64,000 nucleotides of DNA, taken from positions 224,665 to 288,664 of the forward strand of contig CACJJI010000003.1 in assembly GCA_902593675.1 (NCBI GenBank), read 5' to 3'. This stretch comes from an uncultured SAR86 cluster bacterium (GTDB lineage Bacteria; Pseudomonadota; Gammaproteobacteria; Magnimaribacterales; D2472). Below are positions 39,086 through 49,661 of this stretch, in pieces (position 1 is the first letter of the stretch; every line of letters begins with the position of its first letter). A model generated the notes under the pieces. It searched no databases, was not told the DNA's origin, and saw only the letters and a program-made list of their open reading frames with translations. The translations under genes were made by a program, and so were the position numbers.

Positions 39086-40159
39086 CTATTTATAGTTTTT
39101 TTCGACCAAGTCCCAAGCTGCTTCTGCTAAAGGAGCTACTTGGTTTCCTCTATCTTCGGCATGCTTGCTTGCAGCCGTTCCATCTCTTACTCTGCCCATA
39201 ATTCCCTGTAAGATTCCTGCCAGTTTAAAGATATTAAAAATAGTATAAAACTCCCAATGCTCATCAAGGTTTTTGCCAGTAATTTCAGAGTACATATTAC
39301 GGTATTCTTTTTCAGTGGGAATACCATTTTTTTGACAGAACTCTTCGTCAGCTAACTCTGGAATATTTCTCCAGCTAATACAGTGATAATTGAAGTCTGC
39401 GATTGGATGTCCAAGCGTTGAAAGTTCCCAATCTAGGACACCCATTACATCATTGTTTGCATTAAAAACCATATTATCCAGTCGGTAATCTCCATGCACA
39501 ATGGAGGTTTCATCTTCATCAGGAATATTGGGTGGGAGCCAATCTATCAGATTATTCATTGCAGGAATGTTTTTAGTTTCAGAAGCTATATATTGTTTTG
39601 TCCATCTAGATACTTGTCTGGCAATATAATTTCCGGGTTTACCATAATCAGACAAACCCACTGATTGGTAATCAACCATATGCAGCTGTGCAATTACGTT
39701 ATTCTTACTTTTATAAATTTCCGTTCTTTCTCTGGGAGTTTTATCACCCAGTAATAGATCCCAGTAAATATCTCCACCAAGGAAATCCATGACAAAAAAA
39801 GGCGTTCCAATAACCTCTTCATCTTCACAAAGACCATAAGTTTTTGGAACTGGAACTTGCGTGCCTTGAAGAGCTGTCATAACTTTATATTCTCTATCTA
39901 CGGCATGAGCTGATGGTAGCAAAGTTCCCGGAGGTTTTCTGCGTAAAACAAATTCTTGTTTTTCAGTTGTTATTTTGTATGTAGGATTTGACTGACCACC
40001 TTTAAACTGGGCAATCTTTTCGATTCTCCCAGCTGAGGGAATATTATCTCCAAACCATTCTTGTAAGCCTGATTCATTAAACCTGAGGTTTGCAGCTACT
40101 TCCTTAGTTCCTGAAAAAATTTTGTGACCATCAGGATTATTTGAGCTCGTTTCATTCAT
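39086..40159 (-). CDS. APH-type phosphotransferase family protein (ACAD10/11 N-domain-like)
   Basis: QFKGGQSNPTYKI, FVLRRKPPGTLLPSAHAVDREY, VHGDYRLDNMVF, GVLDWELSTLGHP. Confidence 0.87.
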   Translation of the reverse strand: MNETSSNNPDGHKIFSGTKEVAANLRFNESGLQEWFGDNIPSAGRIEKIAQFKGGQSNPTYKITTEKQEFVLRRKPPGTLLPSAHAVDREYKVMTALQGTQVPVPKTYGLCEDEEVIGTPFFVMDFLGGDIYWDLLLGDKTPRERTEIYKSKNNVIAQLHMVDYQSVGLSDYGKPGNYIARQVSRWTKQYIASETKNIPAMNNLIDWLPPNIPDEDETSIVHGDYRLDNMVFNANNDVMGVLDWELSTLGHPIADFNYHCISWRNIPELADEEFCQKNGIPTEKEYRNMYSEITGKNLDEHWEFYTIFNIFKLAGILQGIMGRVRDGTAASKHAEDRGNQVAPLAEAAWDLVEKNYK

Positions 40160-40884
40160 GAGAGAGACTTTCCTCCGTCTATGTTTAATATCTGTCCAGT
40201 TACATATTCTGCTTCAGAAAGAAATATTGCTGCGTCTGCAATATCCTTCTCAGTTCCCATTCTCCTCAATGGGACTGAATTAATAATGGTATTTTTTTGT
40301 TCTGTTGTCCACTCTGTGTTGGGTGGCTCAAGAATGACGCCTGGAGCAATTGCATTTACTCTAATATCTGGGGCTAGTTCTTTTGCAAGAGCTTGTGTGA
40401 GGGTTTGTAAACCAGACTTTGCAGCAAGATAAATTGAATGATTGATTAGGGCTTTATCAACGTTAATGTCAGTAATATTAATAATAAAACCTTTGTTTTT
40501 TTTGAGCTCTTTGGAGAATGACTGCATTAAGAAAAGCGGAGCCTTTAAATTACTTCCCATTAGTGAATTCCAGTCATCCTCTGAGAAATCTCCTATAGGG
40601 GTGGGATAGAAGGTTGAAGCATTATTTACCAACGCATCAATCCGATTATTTTTTGAAAGGGTTTGATCCGCTAATTTTATTATTTCATCTGCATTATCAA
40701 GATTTGCTTGTGCAATAATTGCGCTATCGTCTCTTTGAGCATTCATCTCATCTGCTAACACTTGAGCATCATTTTTTGAGCTATTGTAATGGATAACAAT
40801 ATCCCAACCTTTATTAAAAAATGACAATGCTATTTCTCTGCCTATTCTTTTGGCCGCTCCAGTAATTAGAATTGTTTTGCTCAT
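40156..40884 (-). CDS. SDR family oxidoreductase (pteridine reductase/FolM-like)
   Basis: ITGAAKRIGREIA, VNNASTFYPTPIGD, YLAAKSGL; same neighbourhood as folB/folK. Confidence 0.85.
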   Translation of the reverse strand: MSKTILITGAAKRIGREIALSFFNKGWDIVIHYNSSKNDAQVLADEMNAQRDDSAIIAQANLDNADEIIKLADQTLSKNNRIDALVNNASTFYPTPIGDFSEDDWNSLMGSNLKAPLFLMQSFSKELKKNKGFIINITDINVDKALINHSIYLAAKSGLQTLTQALAKELAPDIRVNAIAPGVILEPPNTEWTTEQKNTIINSVPLRRMGTEKDIADAAIFLSEAEYVTGQILNIDGGKSLS

Positions 40885-41897
40885 AAGATTTCTTTTAAGG
40901 CTTCATAATAAAGCAATTGTTTTTGATGCGAAACTTCAGAGCTATTAATGGTTGATAAAGCAGAGAAATCAATATCCATGACCGATTGAAATATTTTCTC
41001 TAAGTAATTCTGGTGCTCTTTTAGAGATGAATGAGTATAGACACTTTGAAATATTTCATAATTTCTATGTATATTCATTTTCTCAACATAGTTAAATTTT
41101 TCTTTTTTATTTTTACAAGCAATTAAATCAAGCGCTTGTTTTAAAGACTCCTGCGTTTTCTGAAATTTTTTTGGGGTTGGAAGTAATTCTGAAAGTTTAA
41201 AGTCATTCACTCTTTGTATATCAGCCCATTTTAATTCAGGCAAATCTCCATCACAGGAAATATTCTTAAGTCCCTCAAACCAAGGACTAGTAAGTTTATA
41301 TCTTTTAATTGCCTTGAAAAATTCTTCGCTGTGAGTGTTTTCAAGAGCTTTTTTGGTTTCCATCCAAACCCTTTCTGGAGAAAGCTCTTTTAGCTCTTTT
41401 GAAGTAGCGATGTTGTTAAAGAAAATATTTGTTTCTTCATGAAGATTGAAATCACTGAGTTGCTCGTATGATTTAAATCTTGCATATCTTAGAACTCTTA
41501 GCGGGTCCTCATCAAAAGCTGATGATGTGTGCTTAAAGATTTTTTTTTCTAAATCGAACCTTCCTTTAAATGGATCAATGATATTTCCATTTTGATCTTT
41601 AGCTATCGAATTAATTGTAAAATCTCTTCGTTTGAGGTCTTCTTCAAGGGTAACGCTTGAATCAAAGTAAAATTTGAAACCCTTATAACCAACACCAGAT
41701 TTTCTCTCAGTTCGAGCTAGGGCATATTCTTCATTTGTTTTTGGATGCAGAAAAACTGGAAAATCTTTACCGATGGGTTTAAACCCATTATTTTCCATTT
41801 CTTCAGGACTCGAATTTACCACAACCCAATCGCGATCCTTGGGTTCGATCCCAAGCAACTCATCTCTAACAGACCCGCCAACCTGAAAAACTTTCAT
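40881..41897 (-). CDS. cca: CCA tRNA nucleotidyltransferase
   Basis: FQVGGSVRDELLGIEPKDRDWVVV, LEEDLKRRDFTINSIA, DPLRVLRYARF. Confidence 0.95.
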   Translation of the reverse strand: MKVFQVGGSVRDELLGIEPKDRDWVVVNSSPEEMENNGFKPIGKDFPVFLHPKTNEEYALARTERKSGVGYKGFKFYFDSSVTLEEDLKRRDFTINSIAKDQNGNIIDPFKGRFDLEKKIFKHTSSAFDEDPLRVLRYARFKSYEQLSDFNLHEETNIFFNNIATSKELKELSPERVWMETKKALENTHSEEFFKAIKRYKLTSPWFEGLKNISCDGDLPELKWADIQRVNDFKLSELLPTPKKFQKTQESLKQALDLIACKNKKEKFNYVEKMNIHRNYEIFQSVYTHSSLKEHQNYLEKIFQSVMDIDFSALSTINSSEVSHQKQLLYYEALKEIL

Positions 41898-41898
41898 G

Positions 41899-42702
41899 CT
41901 AATACTTTACCGAAATTTTTTTTAAATCATTAAGCCTAAGCGCTGTTAGCTCACCCTCCCAGACACATCCAGTATCTAAGCCAATAAAGTGAGGGTTATT
42001 TGTTCTGCCCTTAAGAGATGCCCAATGGCCAAATACATAATAGTGTCTCATTTTCTTATAGCAATTAGATTCATAGTTAAACCAGGGCTTGAATCCTTTA
42101 GATGCTTTAGTACTAGTATTTTCTAAATCTAGGCTAGCAGAATCATCCAAAAACCTCATTCTAGTAAAGTAGTTAATAATAATTCGATATCTATCATTCC
42201 CTATAAATGTATCATCCCAAGATTTTGGCTCATTGCCCCACATTGATTGAAGTATTTTTGATGGGTTGCTAATTAATGCATTGGAAATTTCTTGAGCAAG
42301 GTCTTGTGCCTTTTTTACAGACCAGATCTCCGGAATACCCGCATGGGAAATAATAAAATTATTTTTTGTTGCGTTAACATGAATTTGAAGGATAAAGGGG
42401 CGTGCAATGAGCCATTCAAAAATCTTTTGATTGTTTTCTGATTCAACTACTTCTTTTAATTTGCCTTTGCTTTCTTTCCTGCTCATTAAATACAGTAAGT
42501 AGAGATCATGATTTCCAAGTACAGTAGTGATATTACTATCACCTATACAATAATTTAAAACAGCTAATGATTTTGGTCCTCTGTTTATGAGATCGCCTGT
42601 TAAGATAATTTGGTCATTACTCGTATCGTAATTAATTTTTTCAAGTAATCTGATAAATTGATCAAAACACCCGTGGATGTCTCCAATTACATATGTGCTC
42701 AT
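41899..42702 (-). CDS. apaH: Bis(5'-nucleosyl)-tetraphosphatase (symmetrical)
   Basis: YVIGDIHGCFDQF, TGDLINRGPKSL, VLGNHDLYLL, GLDTGCVWEGELTALRL. Confidence 0.95.
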   Translation of the reverse strand: MSTYVIGDIHGCFDQFIRLLEKINYDTSNDQIILTGDLINRGPKSLAVLNYCIGDSNITTVLGNHDLYLLYLMSRKESKGKLKEVVESENNQKIFEWLIARPFILQIHVNATKNNFIISHAGIPEIWSVKKAQDLAQEISNALISNPSKILQSMWGNEPKSWDDTFIGNDRYRIIINYFTRMRFLDDSASLDLENTSTKASKGFKPWFNYESNCYKKMRHYYVFGHWASLKGRTNNPHFIGLDTGCVWEGELTALRLNDLKKISVKY

Positions 42703-43470
42703 CTAAATATCTAGCATTTGAAAAATTGAAATAAAGTCCTCAATAGATAACTCTTCTGCTCTTGAAAGTGGATTGATGTTAAGGCTTTCAAAATTAATTT
42801 CTAATCCATGGAGATTATTTTTAATCCCTTTTCTTTTATAAGCAAAAGATTTATCTACTAAATTAGAAAATTCTAAAAATTTATTTAAATCAATCATAGG
42901 ATTCGCTCGAGGAATTAGTCTGATAAATGATGATTGAACTTTTGGTTTTATATCAAACGACTCGGGTGGCACATCAAATAAAATGGATGTTTGAAATAGC
43001 GCAGCAATTTTTACTCCAAGCCTGCCCCAATCTCCTGTTTGGTTCGAGGCACAGATTCTATGCGCAACTTCTTTTTGTACTAAAAAATGCATATCTTCAA
43101 TACCATTAAAGTAATTTACTAATTTAAGAATTATTTGTGTAGAAATATTGTAAGGAAGGTTACCAACAACCCTGTGCTTAGCTTTATTTAAAAAGTCTAA
43201 AGACTCTTTTAGCACATTACCATGAATAAACTTGTGGGCATCTTCTGGGAATTTCTTTGAGAGAATCATTATATTCTTGTTATCAAGGTCCATGGCTGTC
43301 ACTTTTATGCCTTTGCCCATCAAGTGACTCGTTAATGCCCCAGTGCCGGGACCAATTTCAAAAAAAAGATCATTACTCTGGGGATTTATTGCTCTCTCAA
43401 TTTCGAACAAAATAACTGGATCAATTAGGTAGTTCTGCCCCAGTTTTCGTCGATGCGCTCTTTCATTCAT
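42703..43470 (-). CDS. rsmA: 16S rRNA (A1518/A1519) dimethyltransferase RsmA/KsgA
   Basis: RRKLGQNYLIDP, EIGPGTGALT, VVGNLPYNIST. Confidence 0.95.
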   Translation of the reverse strand: MNERAHRRKLGQNYLIDPVILFEIERAINPQSNDLFFEIGPGTGALTSHLMGKGIKVTAMDLDNKNIMILSKKFPEDAHKFIHGNVLKESLDFLNKAKHRVVGNLPYNISTQIILKLVNYFNGIEDMHFLVQKEVAHRICASNQTGDWGRLGVKIAALFQTSILFDVPPESFDIKPKVQSSFIRLIPRANPMIDLNKFLEFSNLVDKSFAYKRKGIKNNLHGLEINFESLNINPLSRAEELSIEDFISIFQMLDI

Positions 43471-44453
43471 TTAAGCTGAATTGTTGCTACTGAAATAGCT
43501 TCTTTGATCGATCCAAGGTTAGGCTTGCTCTTTCCAGCAAGATCTAATGCTGTGCCGTGATCAACAGATGTTCTTATAATTGGAGTCCCAAGAGTTATAT
43601 TTATCGCTTCACCAAAACTTAAGGTCTTTAGGATTGGAAGGACCTGATCATGATACATGCCAAGGTATGCATCAGTATGCTTTAATTTTTCAGCAGTGAA
43701 AGCTGTATCAGCAGAAATTGCATATGAAGCATTTATGCCTAAATCCTTGCAAATTTGTACTGCTGGATTAATTTTCTTAATTTCTTCTTCTCCCATCTTT
43801 CCATTTTCTCCAGCATGAGGATTTAATCCAAGCACCGTAATTGATGGATGTTTAATTTTAAACTTTGACTTTAAGCTAGCATGCAAGATTTTAATTGTAT
43901 TAACCAATTTTGATTTTTGAATATTTTTGGAAACTTCCATCAGTGGAATATGTGTTGTGGCAAGGGCAACTTTAATTTTATTTGAAGATAACAGCATAAC
44001 AACATCTTTCGATTTTGTTTTCTTTTTAATCCATTCAGTATGGCCTTGAAAATTTTTAAAGCCACCATTGATAATATTACTTTTTTGAATGGGTCCAGTC
44101 ACTAGGCCAACTTTTTTATTTTTAAGGCTTTCCGCAATTCCAAAATTTAAATTGTCTAATACATATTTTGCATTTTTGGGATTCAGAGATCCTGGAGATA
44201 AATCCTTACATTTAGAAATTTGAATAAACTGTACTGCGGCAAGTTTGTTTCTTTTTGCTTTATCTAAGCTTTCAATTTCAACAAAATTTATTTTCAAGTT
44301 TAAAATCTTAGACCTTGATTTAAGGAGGGCTTTATCAACAATGCAGACTAAAGGAAGCTGCATTTGTTCCCAAAACTTTGATTTTGATAGATGTAGAATT
44401 AAGTCAATGCCTATTCCTGCTGGTTCACCGTGAGAGTAGAGGAGTCTCTTCAA
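43467..44453 (-). CDS. pdxA: 4-hydroxythreonine-4-phosphate dehydrogenase
   Basis: GEPAGIGIDL, TGPIQKSNI, VLGLNPHAGENGKMG, GMYHDQVLP. Confidence 0.93.
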   Translation of the reverse strand: MKRLLYSHGEPAGIGIDLILHLSKSKFWEQMQLPLVCIVDKALLKSRSKILNLKINFVEIESLDKAKRNKLAAVQFIQISKCKDLSPGSLNPKNAKYVLDNLNFGIAESLKNKKVGLVTGPIQKSNIINGGFKNFQGHTEWIKKKTKSKDVVMLLSSNKIKVALATTHIPLMEVSKNIQKSKLVNTIKILHASLKSKFKIKHPSITVLGLNPHAGENGKMGEEEIKKINPAVQICKDLGINASYAISADTAFTAEKLKHTDAYLGMYHDQVLPILKTLSFGEAINITLGTPIIRTSVDHGTALDLAGKSKPNLGSIKEAISVATIQLK

Positions 44454-45694
44454 TCTAGTTCTTTAAATTCTACAAACGCCTCAGCCCTTGTAGTGCGAAG
44501 AGTATTTTCTAATTCTTCATCAAATTTCCTAGCAAATAGAATGCCATAGGCTCTATCTTTGATAACCTCTTCAGTTAAGTCTTCTGTTCTAGTATCAAGA
44601 ACTTGTAGGAAATGGAAGCCAAATTCAGATTCAAAGACAGGAGAGATATCATTTATAGGTGATGCAAGCATCATTTTCTCAAAAGCTGGAGCAGTTTGAC
44701 CTAAACTAAGCCAATCTAAATCACCGCCACGACTTGCTGAGCCAGGGTCTTCAGAAAATTCTTTAGCAAGCAGACCAAAGTCTTCTCCAGCTAGGACTCT
44801 AGCCCTCACTTCTTCCAGCTCTTTTTTTGTAAAAGTTTCATCTCTCAATTTTGTTGTCATCATTAATATATGTCTAACATTCCATTGCTCCTCAAATCGA
44901 ACAAGATCACCTCGTTTATCTTCTAGGTGCAATATGTAATAACCTGAACCAGCTTTTAATGGAGGGGAGATATAGCCTTTTTTCTTACCCTTAAGAGCGT
45001 TTGCAAATAAACTTGGCAGATCAGCAAGATTTCTCCATCCCATTTCTCCGCCAGTGGAGGCATTGCTGCTTTTTGAGTATTCTTTGGCCAGATTTGCAAA
45101 ATCTGCACCATCATTAATCTCTACAATAAGCGAGTCAGCTTTATTTTTATCTGAAATAAGGATTTGACGCACAAATAATTCAGGAGATAATTCTTTTACT
45201 GCTCCCTCTGTTGCTAGGAAGCCATCTAACTCTTGTTCGGTGATGTTTACTTCTCTTCCAACTCGACCCCTTTGAACTCTTTGAATGATCATCTCTTTTC
45301 TAACCTGTGATCTCAGCTCTTCGTAGGATTCACCTTCAGTTTCTAGTGTTTGAATGAAGTCCTCAAGAGATAACCCATTGCTTTGTGCAATATTTTCAAA
45401 TGCTTGATTTAATTCACCATCACCAACTCTTATACCAGCCTGTCTGCCCATCTGTAATTGCAATTCTTCAATAATAAGACGTTCTTGAACTTGTTCTAAT
45501 AAAACCTCTTTAGGTGGCATTGGGGCACCTTTCTCTTGATATCGTTTTTCTATGTTTTCAAGCATATTGTTAACTTGTGATTCAAGGACAACTCCCTCAC
45601 CAACAATAATTGCAACTCTATCGAGGATTTCAATCTTTGCATTCACCGAGAAGGTGGCTAGGATTGAAAAAGCAATGTAAATATATTTCTTCAT
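44450..45694 (-). CDS. surA: Periplasmic chaperone SurA (peptidylprolyl isomerase)
   Basis: Signal peptide, SurA N-domain, two parvulin domains (EYSKSSNASTGGEMGWR; FSEDPGSASRGGDLDWLSLGQTAPAFE). Confidence 0.95.
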   Translation of the reverse strand: MKKYIYIAFSILATFSVNAKIEILDRVAIIVGEGVVLESQVNNMLENIEKRYQEKGAPMPPKEVLLEQVQERLIIEELQLQMGRQAGIRVGDGELNQAFENIAQSNGLSLEDFIQTLETEGESYEELRSQVRKEMIIQRVQRGRVGREVNITEQELDGFLATEGAVKELSPELFVRQILISDKNKADSLIVEINDGADFANLAKEYSKSSNASTGGEMGWRNLADLPSLFANALKGKKKGYISPPLKAGSGYYILHLEDKRGDLVRFEEQWNVRHILMMTTKLRDETFTKKELEEVRARVLAGEDFGLLAKEFSEDPGSASRGGDLDWLSLGQTAPAFEKMMLASPINDISPVFESEFGFHFLQVLDTRTEDLTEEVIKDRAYGILFARKFDEELENTLRTTRAEAFVEFKELD

Positions 45695-45776
45695 AATTAC
45701 TATTGTACTTAATTAAATGTTTACAGAGGTATTGAAAAACAAGAAAACTTCTTAATCATTAAGACACTTTTTTGCA

Positions 45777-48095
45777 TTAAAGGTTCGAGAAAACATTAGA
45801 GAAGAAGCTATTTAATTTCTTATTACCTCCAGTTAATCCCTTCAGCTCAAATTCAAAGTTAATTCTGCTTTTATTTTCAATCTCAATCACCTTTTCCCAG
45901 TTCTCATGATGGAATTGCATAGCTTGATAATCAAGAAGGTTATACTCAGACAACCTTTTATCTGATGCATAGATTTTAAAAGCTATACAGCAGTTCTCAA
46001 AACCAAGACCAAAATATGTCTCTAAATTCTTATTAGTATCTAAATCTTTGCTTAACCCACCAATAAATTTATATCCATTAGACATTAATTTCTCAATTGA
46101 AAATTCAGCGTAGTCTAATTTATTTTCGTAATTTAAAAGGGGTATATTGGTTTGAAAATTTCTTGAAAATGCCAGCCGTGTCTCTGGCAGATTAATTTCT
46201 AGTCCTGTCATGCCAAAGTTAAGCTTATTCCTTTTTTGAGAATAGTTAGTGGCAACATATGCTCTAACTGTCTTATTTTCAAAAGATAAATTTGTACCAA
46301 TTTGGTCATCTTTTTCGGTGATCTGATTAAGCATCTCACTAATGACTTTACTTGGTTTCAATTCATTCTTTTTGATTATTTGAAAATTTAATCTCGCATC
46401 TCTATTTAGCCTCTTTTGCCATTTTAATCTCGCAAGCAAAAACTCCGTATCAGGAACCCTGTCCTTACCAAAAAAATATTTTGTATTCAGTCTATTAAAA
46501 TTCCCAAAATTTCGTTGATGAAGGTCAAAAATGGGATCCAAAGACTGATCTTTATAATTTGTTTTTTGATATACAAGTTCTGGGACTAAAAGTACCGGAT
46601 TATCCATGGATAACTTCCTGAGGAGGGAGGAAAATTTTATTTTAATTGTTGGGATTGAAGTTGCCTTTCCATTTATTTGAGCATTATCAAGGTTATATTT
46701 TTTATTTATAAGTAACCCATTGATCGATAAGTCAAAATACTTAAAATCATGCAGAAGCTCCATTCCGATTTCTGCGGTCAATCGTTTTCCAATTTGATTA
46801 ATCCTATTAATATTTATAGGCAGATGTTGATTTTTGTTTACATCAAAGTCTACATAATTTGCTTTAACAAAATATGAAAGCGAAGGACCAAATTTATTAT
46901 ATTCAAGATTTACTTCTGGTTTTTTTATGTATCCATTAGTAATGAATGGATTTAAGCTTTGAAAACCTTGACGCATAATGTTAATCGACAAATTATTTAT
47001 TAACACATTTGCTGAAACTGATTGATTGAGATAGTGGTCCCGTTGATTAGCAATGCTAGTGAGACTTGAAGGTAAATCTAGCAATACAATTGAGTCAGAA
47101 GATTTTGCCCAATCAATAGATGTAGTAATAATTGAAATCCTTCTTTCTTCTTTTAAACGAAATGCCCACCTATCATTATCATCTCTAGCATGTTGTTTCT
47201 TGAATTCTTTATCTTTTGGAAAAAATAGCAGATCAACAAAATTAGAGGAATTTGAATTTGTTAAATACCTAAAATTTGCTTCTATACCACTCCCTCTTTC
47301 TTTCAAAACTCTTGGGGCGATTGTAAGATCTGACTTTTTAGATAAAACCCAGAAATACGGCAAATAAAGATCCACTCCGTCAGATGTAAGGCTTAGCTCA
47401 GGTTCCAAAAAGCCACTTAATCTCTTTGTTGTTGCCGAAAAGGGTAAATAAGGTAGTTTTAAAATTGTCTTATCTAGTACTTTCAGAGTTAGATCTTTAA
47501 TGTGGCCGCGATCTGATTCCTCATTGATAAGAATTGTTTTTGCTATAATCTCCCAGCCCTCAGAGCTATTATTGCAAGAGCTGAGATTGGCATTTTGAAA
47601 TTTGAGATTTTGATCTAAATTTCCCTCCAATAACTGATATTGAATTAATAAATTTCTTTCTCTGAGGTAAGTCTCTCCATTAACTAATTGCAAGCCTCCA
47701 GAATTTTTTTCAAGAGAGCCACTCAAAAATTTGAAGTAGTTTTCTGAGTAATAAATATCCCCATTCTTAATATCTTTTATTAAGCCTTGGTTTTGAAGAT
47801 ACGCTGCGCTAGTAGCATTGATAATGCCTTTATCAAGTCCAATCAAAACGTTCTCATCAAGCACCAAAGCTCCATTTGATTGGATATCTATTTTCCCAGC
47901 ATTAACAAAGCCAGATTCATATTGATCATCTAATCTGGGATAACCTGGGTTCACACAATCCTCAAGAGGCTTAAGATTTAATGAGCTAGGCTCATTAAAA
48001 GCAGATGCAGTTAATTGAGGATTAGCAAAGATTATTAAAAGAAAGACGAAAAAGTTCCTTTTAGATTGAGTTTGTAGTTCAGTAAATTTCAACAA
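45777..48095 (-). CDS. lptD: LPS-assembly protein LptD
   Basis: Position next to surA; OstA-like N-terminus and long beta-barrel with LptD pattern (DLTIAPRVLKERGSGIEANFRYL). Confidence 0.92.
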   Translation of the reverse strand: MLKFTELQTQSKRNFFVFLLIIFANPQLTASAFNEPSSLNLKPLEDCVNPGYPRLDDQYESGFVNAGKIDIQSNGALVLDENVLIGLDKGIINATSAAYLQNQGLIKDIKNGDIYYSENYFKFLSGSLEKNSGGLQLVNGETYLRERNLLIQYQLLEGNLDQNLKFQNANLSSCNNSSEGWEIIAKTILINEESDRGHIKDLTLKVLDKTILKLPYLPFSATTKRLSGFLEPELSLTSDGVDLYLPYFWVLSKKSDLTIAPRVLKERGSGIEANFRYLTNSNSSNFVDLLFFPKDKEFKKQHARDDNDRWAFRLKEERRISIITTSIDWAKSSDSIVLLDLPSSLTSIANQRDHYLNQSVSANVLINNLSINIMRQGFQSLNPFITNGYIKKPEVNLEYNKFGPSLSYFVKANYVDFDVNKNQHLPININRINQIGKRLTAEIGMELLHDFKYFDLSINGLLINKKYNLDNAQINGKATSIPTIKIKFSSLLRKLSMDNPVLLVPELVYQKTNYKDQSLDPIFDLHQRNFGNFNRLNTKYFFGKDRVPDTEFLLARLKWQKRLNRDARLNFQIIKKNELKPSKVISEMLNQITEKDDQIGTNLSFENKTVRAYVATNYSQKRNKLNFGMTGLEINLPETRLAFSRNFQTNIPLLNYENKLDYAEFSIEKLMSNGYKFIGGLSKDLDTNKNLETYFGLGFENCCIAFKIYASDKRLSEYNLLDYQAMQFHHENWEKVIEIENKSRINFEFELKGLTGGNKKLNSFFSNVFSNL

Positions 48096-48103
48096 TTAAC
48101 GTT

Positions 48104-48712
48104 TCAAGAGGACATTTCTTTGAGTTCTCTAAGAGTATCTTTTCCATAAAACATTTCATCTTCAACAAAAAATGTTGGAATTCCGAAAGCTCCTTTTTTA
48201 ACAGCTTCGCTTGTATTAGCAATTAGTTCCGCTTTGATCTCATCCTGAGCAATGCCCTCAATGACTTGATCTGCATGACAATCATTCTTAGTTAACAGTT
48301 CGTGAAGCGCCTCAGGTGAATCTAGTTTGAGGGATTGCTCCCAAAGCCCACTTAAAACTATTTCAACATAAGAATCAAAAAAATTATTTTTTTGCGCAAC
48401 TATGGCGCCTCTAATAAGGGATATAGTATTGACAGGAAAATGTTCATTCATTTTAAATTTTGTGATGTTGTGTTCCTTCATAAATCTATTGAAAGCTGTA
48501 TCAAACTCATATTTTGATTTGTTCGGAATTTCCGCCAAGGTGACCATAGGAGGCTGATTATTCGATAGCTTCATGATGCCGCCCAAAAGACATGGTATGT
48601 AGTTAAATTTTATGTCATGAGTTTTTTCAAGATTTTGAATTGCCTTGTGGCATAGGTAGGCATTTGGACTTGCAAAGTCAAAAATAAAATCTACATTCAT
48701 AGTCGTCCTCAC
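48104..48712 (-). CDS. DsbA-like/2-hydroxychromene-2-carboxylate isomerase family protein
   Basis: MNVDFIFDFASPNAYL, FGIPTFFVEDEMFYGKDTL. Confidence 0.87.
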   Translation of the reverse strand: MRTTMNVDFIFDFASPNAYLCHKAIQNLEKTHDIKFNYIPCLLGGIMKLSNNQPPMVTLAEIPNKSKYEFDTAFNRFMKEHNITKFKMNEHFPVNTISLIRGAIVAQKNNFFDSYVEIVLSGLWEQSLKLDSPEALHELLTKNDCHADQVIEGIAQDEIKAELIANTSEAVKKGAFGIPTFFVEDEMFYGKDTLRELKEMSS

Positions 48713-48803
48713 TTCTTATGCTTATAATAATTCTTTAACTTGCATCAACCAGTTTAAAAATGCAACATCAATCAATAATTATTACAAAAGTTGGAGATAT
48801 ACA

Positions 48804-49661
48804 ATGGATTTAAAAGGTAGGGTCTTGTTTATTACCGGTGGCAGCAGAGGAATAGGCCTTGAAATAGGTAAACGTGCAGCTAAAGATGGTGCTAAGGTAG
48901 TTTTGGCAGCAAAAACGGCAGAGCCTCATCCCAAGCTTCCGGGGACAATATACACTGCAGCTGATGAAATTGTAGCTGCAGGGGGTGAAGCATTACCCGT
49001 TATTCTAGATGTACGCGATGAGACGAATGTTAGAGAGGCTGTTGAGCAAACCGTTTCTCACTTTGGTGGGATTGATATTTGTGTGAATAATGCATCTGCG
49101 ATATCCCTAACAAGTACCCCAGATACAGATATGAAGCGATATGACTTAATGCATCAAATTAATGGCAGAGGAACATATTTAGTGAGTAAATATTGCATTC
49201 CTCATTTAAAACAATCTAATAATGCTCATATATTAAATTTGGCCCCACCTCTTGATATGAAGCCAAAATGGTTTGGGCCTCATTTAGCCTACACAATGGC
49301 AAAATTTACCATGAGTATGTGTGTTTTAGGTATGGCTGAAGAATTGAAGTCTGACAGCATAGCTGTTAATGGTTTGTGGCCAAGAACTGCAATTGCAACT
49401 GCAGCTGTTAAAAATGTTTTGGGTGGTGAGGAATTAATGAATATTTCTAGAACTCCTGAAATTATGGCAGATGCCGCATATGAAATTTTCAACAAAGATT
49501 CCTCAACTTTCACTGGCAATTTTTGTATTGATGATCTGGTTTTGTATGATGCTGGAATAAGAGATTTTTCTAAGTATGCAGATGTGTCATTTGCTGAATT
49601 GGCTCTGGATTTCTTTTTACCGGATGATACTCCATTGCCTTCGGAGATTGAAAATAGCTGA
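48804..49661 (+). CDS. SDR family oxidoreductase (HSDL2-like)
   Basis: FITGGSRGIGLEI, AAKTAEPHPKLPGTIYTAADEI, YTMAKFTMS. Confidence 0.87.
   Translation: MDLKGRVLFITGGSRGIGLEIGKRAAKDGAKVVLAAKTAEPHPKLPGTIYTAADEIVAAGGEALPVILDVRDETNVREAVEQTVSHFGGIDICVNNASAISLTSTPDTDMKRYDLMHQINGRGTYLVSKYCIPHLKQSNNAHILNLAPPLDMKPKWFGPHLAYTMAKFTMSMCVLGMAEELKSDSIAVNGLWPRTAIATAAVKNVLGGEELMNISRTPEIMADAAYEIFNKDSSTFTGNFCIDDLVLYDAGIRDFSKYADVSFAELALDFFLPDDTPLPSEIENS

Noticed and set aside
39086-40159. APH-family kinase as an aminoglycoside resistance gene
   Set aside because: Sequence pattern (GGQSNPTYKI, RRKPPGTLLPSAHAVDREY, GVLDWELSTLGHP) is that of the ACAD10/11-type kinase-like family, not a resistance enzyme.
47053-47367. 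104-aa plus-strand ORF inside lptD
   Set aside because: Antisense to lptD with compositional shadow sequence only.
49576-49647. Extended N-terminus of the AmgK-like ORF (MQMCHLLNWLWISFYRM…)
   Set aside because: It is out-of-frame sequence inside the upstream SDR gene and does not resemble kinase N-termini; start moved to TTG 49648.
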